Part shown: positions 54,134 to 63,092 of the stretch, piece after piece
Position numbering within the stretch: the first letter of the stretch is position 1
Layout: each line of letters starts with the position of its first letter
From: CAYMMX01 sp964391675
GTDB lineage: Bacteria > Cyanobacteriota > Vampirovibrionia > Gastranaerophilales > Gastranaerophilaceae
DNA length: 64,000 bases
Assembly (NCBI GenBank): GCA_964391675.1
Contig: CAYMMX010000001.1
Location: forward strand, 186,001-250,000
Direction: 5' to 3'
Position numbers and translations under genes: made by a program
Notes under the pieces: model-generated
The model's database searches: none
Seen by the model: only the letters and a program-made list of their open reading frames with translations
What the model was told of the DNA's origin: nothing

Positions 54134-55105
54134 ATGAATAACAAAATATTATTTATCATTGACAAAATTGAACTTAAATATTTTGAATTTAATAAACTGG
54201 TCACAAATTTTTGGTTAATTAAGGAATTTCTTTCAACGGGAGAAGAGGTCTGGGTAACTACAATTGACAAACTAGGTTTACAAGACGCAAAAGCATATTG
54301 TCGTTGTGTTAAATCTTTTGAAAAAAATAATAATATTTATATTGAAGATTCTTTTATCCAAAAACAAATTGAAGATTTTAAGTTGGTAATGTTTAGACCT
54401 GATCCGCCTGTAGATTTAGATTATATTAATGCAACTTATATTCTGGATTTTGTTAACAGTAAAAAAACTCTTGTTTTAAATAATACAAAAGCTATAAGAG
54501 ATTTTAATGAAAAGCTTCATGCTAATTTATTTAATGAATTTATGCCTGAAAATATTGTTACTTCTAACAGAGTTGAAATTGAACAATTTTTGGAAAAAAA
54601 TGAAGAAATTATTTTAAAACCACTAAATCGTTGTTTCGGTTCAGGCGTAATGTACTTAAAAAAGAATGATAAAAACATTAATAGCATAATAAATACTTTA
54701 ACTAATAATCAATCAACTCTCATCATGATTCAAAAATACATTTCAAATGCTCAATATGGCGATAAGCGTATATTAATACTAAACGGTGAAGTTTTAGATG
54801 AATGTGTTATCAAATTACCTAGCCGAGATGATTTTAAGTTCAATACACACAGCGATGAGTTTATTAAAAAAGCAACTTTAAGCGAAAGTGAGAAAAACAA
54901 ATTTAAACAGGTTGCACAAAAACTTAAAGAGCTTGATTTGCCAATGGCAGGACTTGATGTTATTGATGAGCAAATAATTGAAATTAATATAACAAGTCCT
55001 TGTTATTTTATAAAAGAGATTAATAATTATTTTTCAACGAAATTAGAAAAGAAAATTACAAACCAGTTAATAAATATTCTTAATTCTTCATATAATTTTG
55101 TATAA
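54134..55105 (+). CDS. GshB-like ATP-grasp ligase (glutathione synthetase family)
   Basis: 323 aa from ATG 54134 (GGGG upstream). Family blocks in order: FRPDPPVDLDYINATYILDFV, NNTKAIRDFNEKLHANLF, IILKPLNRCFGSGVMYL, and EINITSPCYFIKEIN. These align with prokaryotic glutathione synthetase (RKDPPFD..Y; NEKL; KPLDGMGG; NVTSP). The glycine-rich loop DGMGG is changed to NRCFGSG and other substrate residues differ, so the product may be another peptide-like thiol. No gshA is nearby. It could also be inactive towards glutathione. Confidence 0.7.
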   Translation: MNNKILFIIDKIELKYFEFNKLVTNFWLIKEFLSTGEEVWVTTIDKLGLQDAKAYCRCVKSFEKNNNIYIEDSFIQKQIEDFKLVMFRPDPPVDLDYINATYILDFVNSKKTLVLNNTKAIRDFNEKLHANLFNEFMPENIVTSNRVEIEQFLEKNEEIILKPLNRCFGSGVMYLKKNDKNINSIINTLTNNQSTLIMIQKYISNAQYGDKRILILNGEVLDECVIKLPSRDDFKFNTHSDEFIKKATLSESEKNKFKQVAQKLKELDLPMAGLDVIDEQIIEINITSPCYFIKEINNYFSTKLEKKITNQLINILNSSYNFV

Positions 55106-55117
55106 GAATTAATAAAT

Positions 55118-55954
55118 TTAATACAAATTTTCTACAGCATTTAAAATTTTATCTGTAATAACTTCAATGTAATCAATCTCAACCATACCATTAATAATCA
55201 CATCAGCTATTTTCATTGCAGGACGAATATATTCTTGTGCTGTTTTATTTACATCTCTAAATTGCAAATCAGCAGCAATTCCTGTTTTACCCCTTGAAGC
55301 AGCACGCTTATACCATCTTTCTCTTAAAATGCTCAACGGGGTAAATACATAAACTTTAACATCCATTATGTCTCTCAAACCTTCGTTTAAAACATACAAC
55401 CCTTCATTTAGAAGAATTCTCGCAGGTTTTTTGATTTCACCGTCAAGAAAAGACTCACAAGTTACAAAATCATATCGGGGAGAGATTACTGCTTTGCCTC
55501 TTTTCAAATCAATAAGATGTTGCTTCATTAAACCTAAATTTATAACATTTGGAGTATCAAAAGAAAACCCTGTTCTTAAAAGATTTTCATAATTTCCTGC
55601 ATCTCTTAATTCTTTAGCTGTATCTTTATAATAATCATCACAGCGTATAACTGTATAAACACCTTCTATTTCATCTTTTACGCAAGCTTTTACAGTATTA
55701 TCAACAAACGTTGTTTTACCTGAAGCTGATTCGCCTGCTATAGCTATAAGAAAAGTTTTCTTTTTCTCTTGAACAACTTTCCTTGCAATATTCATAATAA
55801 AATTATCACTAATCTTAATAAATAAAGGTTGTTTTTCTTTTTTATCTTCTTCTATTATTTGTTTTAAAGATTCAACAATGGTTGTTATCAGCTCCATCTC
55901 GTATCTTTTGGAGTAAAAGTCATAATTGGTGATTTCAAAAGTATTTTGTATCAT
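55118..55954 (-). CDS. Uridine-kinase-like P-loop phosphotransferase
   Basis: 278 aa. An N-terminal helical extension of about 65 residues precedes the P-loop AGESASGKTTF (about 73-83). Then a CDDYYKD motif (uridine kinase/phosphoribulokinase DD-Y-Y), FDTPNVINL, and ARILLNEGLYVLNEGL. A base-binding region (YKRAASRGKTGIAADLQFRD) follows. The family phosphorylates uridine or cytidine, or ribulose-5-phosphate, or pantothenate. The closest match is to uridine kinases with an extra N-terminus, so a nucleoside is likely but not certain. Confidence 0.75.
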   Translation of the reverse strand: MIQNTFEITNYDFYSKRYEMELITTIVESLKQIIEEDKKEKQPLFIKISDNFIMNIARKVVQEKKKTFLIAIAGESASGKTTFVDNTVKACVKDEIEGVYTVIRCDDYYKDTAKELRDAGNYENLLRTGFSFDTPNVINLGLMKQHLIDLKRGKAVISPRYDFVTCESFLDGEIKKPARILLNEGLYVLNEGLRDIMDVKVYVFTPLSILRERWYKRAASRGKTGIAADLQFRDVNKTAQEYIRPAMKIADVIINGMVEIDYIEVITDKILNAVENLY

Positions 55955-56056
55955 TTCTCCCCAACTGAATTAGTAACATTTATTAGTCATATTTTAACCT
56001 AAACTAATTAAAATTTCTCCTATTATGAAAAAAAGTTAATAATTACAAATAGCAAT

Positions 56057-56072
56057 CGTGATTTTTTTCACA
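56057..56072 (+). promoter_or_regulatory. CRP-like site upstream of pgk
   Basis: CGTGA-TTTTTT-TCACA (56057-56072), nine of ten bases of TGTGA-N6-TCACA, centred about 12 bp before the -35 box. A Crp/Fnr-type activator of glycolysis is plausible; no such regulator gene is in the window. Confidence 0.4.
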
Positions 56073-56076
56073 GGTC

Positions 56077-56104
56077 TTTACTTAAATTCTTTATGCGATA
56101 AAAT
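56077..56104 (+). promoter_or_regulatory. Promoter of pgk
   Basis: TTTACT (56077-56082), 16-bp spacer, TAAAAT (56099-56104). Confidence 0.6.
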
Positions 56105-56140
56105 TGTGTAGCGAGGATAATTAATTATAAGGAGACAATA

Positions 56141-57343
56141 ATGAAAAAGAGTATTAAAGATTTAGATAATATAAAAGGAAAAAGAGCTCTTGTAAGAGTC
56201 GATATTAATGTGCCTTTGGATGCAGATAAGAATGTTACAGATGATACAAGAATTCAGGCTATATTACCTACAGTAAAATTTTTACAGGGAAAAGGAGCTA
56301 AAATAATTCTTATGGCACACTTGGGAAGACCTAAAGGAGAAATTAACCCTGAATTTTCGCTTGCTCCTGTTGCTAAAAAATTATCAGAAATTTTAGGAGA
56401 AAATGTTTTATTTGTTTCAACACCTATAGGAAAAGGAACAGAAAAAGACTTAGAGTCTTTACAAAACAGTCAAGTAGCTCTTTTAGAAAATATACGTTAT
56501 TATAAAGCCGAAGAAGCAAAAGATGACGATATGACTTTTGCTCAAGAAATTGCAAAGCTTGGTGATTTTTATGTTAATGATGCATTTGGCGCGGCACACA
56601 GAAATCATACTTCAACAGCTAAACTTGCAAAGGTTTTAAAACCTGCTGTTTCCGGGCTTTTAATGGAAAAAGAATTAAGATGTTTGGGCGATGCTCTTAA
56701 TAATCCTCAAAAACCATTTACTGCGGTAGTTGGCGGAGCTAAGGTTTCAAGTAAAATAGGAGTTCTGGAGAACTTATTAGACAAAGTTGATAATATGATT
56801 ATCGGTGGCGGAATGGCTTATACTTTTGTAAAAGCAAACGGCGGTAAAATTGGAAATTCTATTTGCGAAGATGATCAAATGGAAGTTGCAAAAGCCATTG
56901 AAAAAAAAGCTAAAGATAAAGGTGTTAATCTTGTAATGGCAACTGATGTTCTTGTAACTGACGACTTTTCTGGTAACGGAACAAATAAAATTACATCAGT
57001 TAATGACATTCCTGACGGATATGAAGGTGTTGATGCCGGTCCTGAAACTCAAAAACTATTCGCAGATGTTATTAAATCTTCAAAAACTATATTAATGAAC
57101 GGGCCTGTCGGCGCTTTTGAAAACCCTGTTTTTGCTGAAGGAACAAAAGTTGTACTAGATGCAATTGTAGAAGCAACAAAAAATGGTGCTGTTTCTGTTA
57201 TCGGTGGCGGTGATTCTGTTTCTGCAGCTAAAAAATACTGCAAAGCTGAAGATTTCACTCACGTTTCAACAGGTGGCGGAGCAAGCCTTGAATTTATAGA
57301 AGGTAAAGTGCTTCCCGGTGTTGATGCATTAGATGATAAATAA
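56141..57343 (+). CDS. pgk: Phosphoglycerate kinase
   Basis: 400 aa. RALVRVDINVPLD at the N-terminus, HLGRPKGE, DAFGAAHRNHTST, VVGGAKVSSKIGVLENL and the nucleotide-binding STGGGASLEFIEGK near the end. It transfers phosphate from 1,3-bisphosphoglycerate to ADP in glycolysis. AAGGAGA ribosome site, own promoter, possible CRP-like site upstream and a strong terminator downstream mark a one-gene unit. Confidence 0.98.
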   Translation: MKKSIKDLDNIKGKRALVRVDINVPLDADKNVTDDTRIQAILPTVKFLQGKGAKIILMAHLGRPKGEINPEFSLAPVAKKLSEILGENVLFVSTPIGKGTEKDLESLQNSQVALLENIRYYKAEEAKDDDMTFAQEIAKLGDFYVNDAFGAAHRNHTSTAKLAKVLKPAVSGLLMEKELRCLGDALNNPQKPFTAVVGGAKVSSKIGVLENLLDKVDNMIIGGGMAYTFVKANGGKIGNSICEDDQMEVAKAIEKKAKDKGVNLVMATDVLVTDDFSGNGTNKITSVNDIPDGYEGVDAGPETQKLFADVIKSSKTILMNGPVGAFENPVFAEGTKVVLDAIVEATKNGAVSVIGGGDSVSAAKKYCKAEDFTHVSTGGGASLEFIEGKVLPGVDALDDK

Positions 57344-57358
57344 TTACTTTAAAATTAA

Positions 57359-57406
57359 AATAATAGCGGCAAAATTGAAATCAATTTTGCCGCTATTATT
57401 TTTTTA
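57359..57406. terminator. Bidirectional terminator between pgk and trxB
   Basis: A 20-bp stem, AATAATAGCGGCAAAATTGA (57359-57378) and its exact complement (57381-57400), then T's to 57406. It separates converging genes. Confidence 0.85.
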
Positions 57407-57411
57407 AATAC

Positions 57412-58353
57412 TTATACAGTAATTTCTGACTCTATTCTTTCCAGATATTTTACAGAATATACTGCACCTACAGAACCATCCGAAGCAGCTGTTATAACCT
57501 GCCTGAGTGGAGTTTTTCTAACATCTCCGACTGCAAATACACCTTCTATTGATGTTTGCATTGTTTCATCAGTTATAATAAATCCTGCTTCATCTTGTGT
57601 CATTTGACCGTTAAAATTATTAACATTTGGGCTGAAACCAATGTATGGGAAAACGCCGTCAACTTCTAATTTGATAATATTATTTGTTTTGACATTCTCT
57701 AATACAAGGGTATTAACCACATCTTTACCTAAAATCTCTTTTGGGATTGCATCTAATATAAATTCTATTTTTTCATTTTTAAATGCTCTATCTTGAACAA
57801 TTTTATCCGCTCTTAATGTATCTCTGCGATGAACAATATATACTTTAGCAGCAAACTTTGTAAGATACATTGCTTCTTCAATAGCTGCATTTCCGCCACC
57901 GACGACAGCAACTTTTTTGTCTTTGTAAAAAGCACCGTCACATACCGCGCAATAGCTTACACCTCTACCTGTAAATTCTTTTTCACCGGAAATTCCAAGT
58001 TTTTTTGCTTGTGCTCCTGTTGCTATAATTACAGATTTTGCGCTGAATTTTCCTTCTTTAGTTACAATTGTTTTTATTTTTGTAATTAAATCAACACTTT
58101 CAATCTCTTGCATAGGAAATTTTGAAACATTAAATCTGTCAACATGCTGTTCAAATTTTTCCATTAAATCAAAACCATCAATAATTCCAAATCCAGGATA
58201 ATTTTCAAGTTCCAAATAATTTGTCGGCTGACCACCAAGCATGCTTATATCAATTATAGCAGTAGAACAAGCACCTCTTGCGGCATAAATTGCAGCTGAC
58301 AACCCTGCAGGTCCTCCTCCTAATATTATTGTATCAAAATCATAATTATTCAT
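57412..58353 (-). CDS. trxB: Thioredoxin reductase
   Basis: 313 aa. FAD motif GGGPAGLSAAIYAARG (about 12-27), redox centre CAVC in VSYCAVCDGAF (about 135-140), NADPH motif GGGNAAIEEAMYL, and GVFAVGDVRKTPLRQVITAASDG near the end. It passes electrons from NADPH to thioredoxin. There is a GGAG ribosome site. Followed by nothing on its strand but the terminator; the gene upstream (58371) is on the same strand, 17 bp away, so both may share a transcript. Confidence 0.96.
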   Translation of the reverse strand: MNNYDFDTIILGGGPAGLSAAIYAARGACSTAIIDISMLGGQPTNYLELENYPGFGIIDGFDLMEKFEQHVDRFNVSKFPMQEIESVDLITKIKTIVTKEGKFSAKSVIIATGAQAKKLGISGEKEFTGRGVSYCAVCDGAFYKDKKVAVVGGGNAAIEEAMYLTKFAAKVYIVHRRDTLRADKIVQDRAFKNEKIEFILDAIPKEILGKDVVNTLVLENVKTNNIIKLEVDGVFPYIGFSPNVNNFNGQMTQDEAGFIITDETMQTSIEGVFAVGDVRKTPLRQVITAASDGSVGAVYSVKYLERIESEITV

Positions 58354-58370
58354 TTTTGTCTCCTCATACT

Positions 58371-58862
58371 CTACTTAACACTCTCACCGGAGATTTTTTC
58401 TCCCTTTATACTATATGTTGCCCATTGCGTTTTTATAACTCGTCCATTTACTTGTGATATTGTATCTAATTTTAGATCATTAACTCCGGTAAAAGAATCT
58501 TTATCTAAATTCATTCTTACAGTATCTGTCAACTTCTGACCATCGTAATTTCCCGTCTTTCTAAAATTAATAAATCCTCCATTTACTGCTTTAATTGTTA
58601 TTGATGCATTTGCTCCTGAAAAAGGGTTATCTATAGTTATGACGTCGCCAACTCGTGATAAGTTCCATAAATCTATGCTTTTTTCTTTAAAAATTTCCGG
58701 GCTGTTTGTTAATAATAATTTAGAAGATACTCTCCAGGTACCATAAAAATTTTTAGGAATTTTATCAATGGAAATGCCTGTTTTAATGGTATACGTTTGC
58801 TCGGCAAAAACAGATGAAATTATTATTGTTAATACAACTAAAAGTAGGATTATTTTTTTCAT
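58371..58862 (-). CDS. Secreted protein of unknown function
   Basis: 163 aa. Signal peptide MKKIILLLVVLTIIISSVFA cleaved before EQTYT. The mature part is beta-rich, with FYGTWRVSSKLLLTNSP and ITIKAVNGGFINFRKTG, as in small lipocalin-like or YceI-like folds, but no signature decides. Phrase GTWRVSSKL recalls lipocalin-type GxW openings. Likely periplasmic. It lies between trxB and the glycosyltransferase gene in one direction and may be cotranscribed with both. Confidence 0.65.
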   Translation of the reverse strand: MKKIILLLVVLTIIISSVFAEQTYTIKTGISIDKIPKNFYGTWRVSSKLLLTNSPEIFKEKSIDLWNLSRVGDVITIDNPFSGANASITIKAVNGGFINFRKTGNYDGQKLTDTVRMNLDKDSFTGVNDLKLDTISQVNGRVIKTQWATYSIKGEKISGESVK

Positions 58863-58900
58863 ATTTATTCCATAAAAATTAATTAAATGATATTTAAAGT

Positions 58901-59593
58901 TTAATCAACAAATCTATATTTTACAAGTGTCCATATGGCATGAAAACCATCTTTCCAGGTAATTTTTTTTCCGTCACTATACTCTCTTCCATAATAAGAA
59001 ATAGGTAATTCATACAATCTTGCTTTCTTTTTTAACACTTTTGCTGTAATTTCAGGATCAAAATCAAATCTATTCGCTTTAATTTTAATATCTTTTACAA
59101 AATCTGCCCTAAAAGCCTTATAACAAGTTTCCATATCCGTTAATGTTGTATTATATAAAATATTTGTAATAAGAGTAAGCAATTTATTACCTACAAAATG
59201 AGTAAACATAAAAGATCTTGAAGGTTTTCCTCCTGAAAGCCTTGACCCATAAGCTACATCGGCTGTTCCATCTATAATTAATTTTATTAACTCGCAATAA
59301 TCTGCAGGATCATATTCCAAATCAGCATCCTGAATTAAAACTATATCACCGGTTATATGCTCAAAACCGGTTCTGACAGCAGCACCTTTTCCCTTATTTT
59401 TATTATGATATAAGACTTTATATTTGTCTTCATATTCTTTTAAAATTTCTCTTGAATTATCAGTCGAATAATCATCAATTAATATTAATTCTTTTTCAAG
59501 TCCGCAAAAATCTGTATCTTCTACTTTTTTAATGATTTCTCTTAATGTGGACTTTTCATTAAATACCGGCATAATAATAGTAACTTTTTTCAT
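58901..59593 (-). CDS. Family 2 glycosyltransferase (dolichol-phosphate-mannose-synthase-like)
   Basis: 230 aa from ATG 59593 with GGGG 6 nt ahead; a GTG at 59605 would include that site. TIIMPVFNEKSTLREIIKKV, LIDDYSTDNSREIL, and the metal site DADLEYDPADY (about 90). Substrate region DVAYGSRLSGGKPSRSF and TDMETCYKAFRADF. This set is typical of polyprenol-phosphate mannose/glucose synthases without transmembrane helices. It supplies lipid-linked sugar for surface glycans. Compare the more divergent copy at 33648. Confidence 0.88.
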   Translation of the reverse strand: MKKVTIIMPVFNEKSTLREIIKKVEDTDFCGLEKELILIDDYSTDNSREILKEYEDKYKVLYHNKNKGKGAAVRTGFEHITGDIVLIQDADLEYDPADYCELIKLIIDGTADVAYGSRLSGGKPSRSFMFTHFVGNKLLTLITNILYNTTLTDMETCYKAFRADFVKDIKIKANRFDFDPEITAKVLKKKARLYELPISYYGREYSDGKKITWKDGFHAIWTLVKYRFVD

Positions 59594-59649
59594 TAAATTC
59601 CCCACTCTATTCTCTCTTTGTTAACTTCTTTATCAAATATTAAGTAATT

Positions 59650-59678
59650 TTGAAATATTCCTAAAAATATTGTACAAT
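59650..59678 (+). promoter_or_regulatory. Promoter of the HD-GYP signalling operon
   Basis: TTGAAA (59650-59655), 17 bp, TACAAT (59673-59678). Confidence 0.7.
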
Positions 59679-59715
59679 AAAGTAGTGTATTATGTAAATT
59701 TATTAAGGGTTGTGG

Positions 59716-61470
59716 ATGAGCATTAAACAAAATTTAGGCAGTGAAGATTTAATAAGAGGCGAAACTCTCATTAAGACTGCTTTTGAAGAAATAATTAAAA
59801 AAAAATACAAAGAATCTCTTTCTTGTATTATTGAAGCCCAATCATTATTTTCAAAAGAGAAATCTTATGAAAATATATCAATTTGCCTAAGTTTAATAGG
59901 ATTTATTGAATATTTACAAGATAAAAATAAATATTTAAAATCTTTAACATATGTAAATGATGCAGCATATTTAGCAGAATCTTCCCTTGATTTAAGTGCA
60001 AAACTTGTAAACGAATTTGCTATAGCAACTATAGAATTTATTGAAGGTAATTTAAAAACAGCTTCTTTACATTATAAAAAAGCACTTAAATTTGCTGAAG
60101 TACAAGATAAATACGAATTATTAAATATTATTCAAGAAAACATGCATCAATTAAAAGATAAAAAAAATTCGTCAGGCAAAAGAGATCCTTTAATAGCTTT
60201 GCTTAAAATAGGCCAAACCGTTGCCGCAGAAACAGACATTGATGTTTTATTAAAAGTAATTGCAGAAGAAACTAAAGCTGCAATTCAAGCAGATAGGTGT
60301 ACAGTTTTTTTATATGACAAAAAAACCGATGAATTATGGTCAAAAGTTGCTCTTGGAATGAATAGCCAAGAAATAAGGTTTCCTGCAAACAAAGGACTGG
60401 CTGGTCATGTTGTAAAAACAGGAGAAACAATAAATATTAAAGATGCATATTCTGATGGCAGATTTAATAAAGAAATTGATCTTCAAACGGGCTACACTAC
60501 AAAAACTATTCTTTGTATGCCAATTAAAAACTTAAAGCAAGAAATAATAGGTGCTTTTCAGGTATTAAACAAATTATCCGGTGAATTCAACGAAGAAGAT
60601 GAAGATTTATTAGTTGCAATAGGTTCAAATGCAGGTATAGCACTTGAAAATGCACAATTGTTTAAAAAACAGCAAGAAATGTTTATTGAACAAAAACAAG
60701 TATTTGACAGTTTTATTGATACTTTAGCTGCTTCTATAGATGCGAGAGATAAAATAACAGCAGGTCATTCGGGCCGTGTTAAATTATACTCCGGGCTTAT
60801 AGCAAGAGAACTTAATTTAGAACCCAAAATAGTTGAAATTATAGAAACAGCAGCAACCTTGCATGATATAGGTAAAATAGGAATTAGAGACTGTGTTTTA
60901 CAAAAAGAAGGAAAATTAACCGATGAAGAATATAAACACATTCAAGAACACGTTGAAATAACTCATAATATTCTTCAGAAGATACACTCCTCAGACGATT
61001 TTAAATTGGTTACAGAAATTGCTTGTTCGCACCATGAAAAATATGATGGAAATGGATACTATAGGAAGTTAAAAGGTAATGATATCCATCTTGGAGGAAG
61101 GATATTGGCAGTATCAGATGTGTTTGATGCAATAACTTCTAAAAGACATTATCGTGACAAAATGCCTATAGCAAATGTTATAAATATTTTGATGAAAGAC
61201 TCAGGAACTCATTTTGACAAAGACATTGTAGAATGTTTCTTGTCCGCATCTTCTGACAAAGTCATAAAAGTGTTTTTAACAGAAAATAATCTTATACTGG
61301 AAGAAACACACAGACAAATTCTTGAAAAATATTCGATAAGAGATTTGCATAAATTGTTAACAGAAAAAGCCGAAGATCAATTGAGCATGGAAGAAAAAAA
61401 TGTTATTGATTTATTTCAGTTTTACTATACTGCAAAATCTGATAAATCAAGCAAGGAAAATAGTTACTAA
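59716..61470 (+). CDS. TPR-GAF-HD-GYP signalling protein
   Basis: 584 aa from ATG 59716; a TTG two codons earlier is less likely. Residues about 1-150 are helical TPR-like repeats, about 175-315 a GAF domain (RCTVFLYDKKTDELW; GLAGHVVKTGETINIKDAY), and about 330-510 an HD-GYP domain. The HD pair (TLHDIGKIGI) and DARDKITAGHSGRV are intact. The GYP signature reads HHEKYDGNGYYRKLKG, with Tyr replacing the Pro and Lys replacing the Gly after Leu. Such domains hydrolyse cyclic di-GMP or cGAMP; the change may alter this. There is no membrane segment, so it senses something cytoplasmic through GAF. Its stop overlaps the next start by one base. Confidence 0.9.
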   Translation: MSIKQNLGSEDLIRGETLIKTAFEEIIKKKYKESLSCIIEAQSLFSKEKSYENISICLSLIGFIEYLQDKNKYLKSLTYVNDAAYLAESSLDLSAKLVNEFAIATIEFIEGNLKTASLHYKKALKFAEVQDKYELLNIIQENMHQLKDKKNSSGKRDPLIALLKIGQTVAAETDIDVLLKVIAEETKAAIQADRCTVFLYDKKTDELWSKVALGMNSQEIRFPANKGLAGHVVKTGETINIKDAYSDGRFNKEIDLQTGYTTKTILCMPIKNLKQEIIGAFQVLNKLSGEFNEEDEDLLVAIGSNAGIALENAQLFKKQQEMFIEQKQVFDSFIDTLAASIDARDKITAGHSGRVKLYSGLIARELNLEPKIVEIIETAATLHDIGKIGIRDCVLQKEGKLTDEEYKHIQEHVEITHNILQKIHSSDDFKLVTEIACSHHEKYDGNGYYRKLKGNDIHLGGRILAVSDVFDAITSKRHYRDKMPIANVINILMKDSGTHFDKDIVECFLSASSDKVIKVFLTENNLILEETHRQILEKYSIRDLHKLLTEKAEDQLSMEEKNVIDLFQFYYTAKSDKSSKENSY

Positions 61471-63092
61471 TGCACAATAAATATCTTAACAAACTTGTAT
61501 TAATTTCAGTATTTTGTTCTTTAGGGACTAATGTTTGTTATGCAGATATTTCTCAGTCTGCTTTTTCTCCAATCAAGACAATTAATCCAGATGTGGAAAA
61601 TAAACAAACGGGAATAATTCCTATCGGTTTAAATCAAAAGCAAAACAATATAATGCTTATTGATTTAAGTGAAAAAGATGCTTTTAAAAATTTTGATAAT
61701 GCTACTGATAAATTTGTTCAATGCAACATTAGGACTTCTTGGGAAGATTTTAAAAATCTTATAGAAAAAACTCCGCAAAATGATTTTCTATATATTTCAT
61801 TTGCAAATAAAATGGCCGATTTAGGTTTTTTTGATTTAGCTAATCTTTCAAATGCAAAGGTTCAAGATAAAAATTTATCAAATATTTCCACAGATGCAAT
61901 GAAAAGATTTTATTTCCCCAGAAAAAAATTAAAACTTGAAGATGAATTGTTTTTAGCAGAAGCTTATTCAAATATTTTATTCAATAATCAAAGCTCTGAA
62001 GCAGTAAATGAATTACTAAAAAGAAACAATTTGTTAATTAATTCTGATTATGCAAATTATTTGGTTGCTCTGGGATATTATAAATCAAGTGCTTTTCCAA
62101 AAGCTGCAAAATATATTAATATTGCTGTATTGCAAAATTCAACCAATTTAAATTATCAAAAGCTTAAAGCTGAAATTCTTGTTGAAACAGGCGACAAAGA
62201 TTCAGCAGTCAAAATTGTTGATAATTTGAAAAAACAAAATTTATATTCATATGAGTATGAAAGAAAAATTAAATCATTAGAACAGTACATCTTATATAAA
62301 ATAAAAAAAGAACAATCGGAAAAAGATTATCATTTAGGTTATTACTATTATCTTGAAAATGATTTGTCAAAAGCAATCAGAACATTGCAAGGTGTGCTTT
62401 CTTGCAAAAAAAAATCAAAACTTGATTTAACATATGGATTGATGAGCGAAATTTATTTTAAAATGAATGAATTTGAAAAAGCTTCTGATTCTGCAAAAAA
62501 AGCATTGAAAATTAACAGTAAAAATCCTAAAGCATTGATTGTATTGGGGGATTTAAGCTATAAATCCAATAATTATAAGCAAGCTCTTGATTATTACAAA
62601 AAAGCGGCAGGACAAGATAAAAAATCTTATGTTCCTTTCATAAGAGAGGCTCAAGCATATCAAAAACTTGAAAATGTAAAAAAGGCTTCGGAAATTTATA
62701 CAAAAGTACTTAAAACTCATTCTGACAGTTGGGAAGCATATTATAACATTGCTCTTTTGGATAGCGATAAAAAAACAATTTATTTAAAAAAAGCCTTGGC
62801 TGTTAATCCATTATTTGAAGATGCTTGGATAGAGCTCGCCAAAACAGAAATTGATAAAGGGAATTATCTAATAGCCAAACAATATTTATCTAACGCTTTT
62901 TATATTGACGAAAACGATTTTAGATATTATTATTATCAAGGATTAATAGATAATATCTCCGGTAATTATTCTCAAGCAAAGTATAATTTTAAAAAATGTC
63001 TGAAACTTAATTCAAAACATAAAGAAGCTCAAGACATATTAAATTCCATAATGGAAATTGAAAAAGGAAATATTAAACAGGATAATTTATAA
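61470..63092 (+). CDS. Secreted tetratricopeptide-repeat protein
   Basis: 540 aa. Signal peptide MHNKYLNKLVLISVFCSLGTNVCYA ends near residue 25 (shown in the sequence by ALV/CYA context). Residues about 200-535 carry at least eight TPR-type helix pairs, clearest at LTYGLMSEIYFKMNEFEKAS (in pieces), KALIVLGDLSYKSNNYKQAL and YYYYQGLIDNISGNYSQAKY. It probably sits in the periplasm as a binding scaffold. It overlaps the HD-GYP gene before and the regulator after by one base each, so the three are translationally coupled. Confidence 0.82.
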   Translation: MHNKYLNKLVLISVFCSLGTNVCYADISQSAFSPIKTINPDVENKQTGIIPIGLNQKQNNIMLIDLSEKDAFKNFDNATDKFVQCNIRTSWEDFKNLIEKTPQNDFLYISFANKMADLGFFDLANLSNAKVQDKNLSNISTDAMKRFYFPRKKLKLEDELFLAEAYSNILFNNQSSEAVNELLKRNNLLINSDYANYLVALGYYKSSAFPKAAKYINIAVLQNSTNLNYQKLKAEILVETGDKDSAVKIVDNLKKQNLYSYEYERKIKSLEQYILYKIKKEQSEKDYHLGYYYYLENDLSKAIRTLQGVLSCKKKSKLDLTYGLMSEIYFKMNEFEKASDSAKKALKINSKNPKALIVLGDLSYKSNNYKQALDYYKKAAGQDKKSYVPFIREAQAYQKLENVKKASEIYTKVLKTHSDSWEAYYNIALLDSDKKTIYLKKALAVNPLFEDAWIELAKTEIDKGNYLIAKQYLSNAFYIDENDFRYYYYQGLIDNISGNYSQAKYNFKKCLKLNSKHKEAQDILNSIMEIEKGNIKQDNL

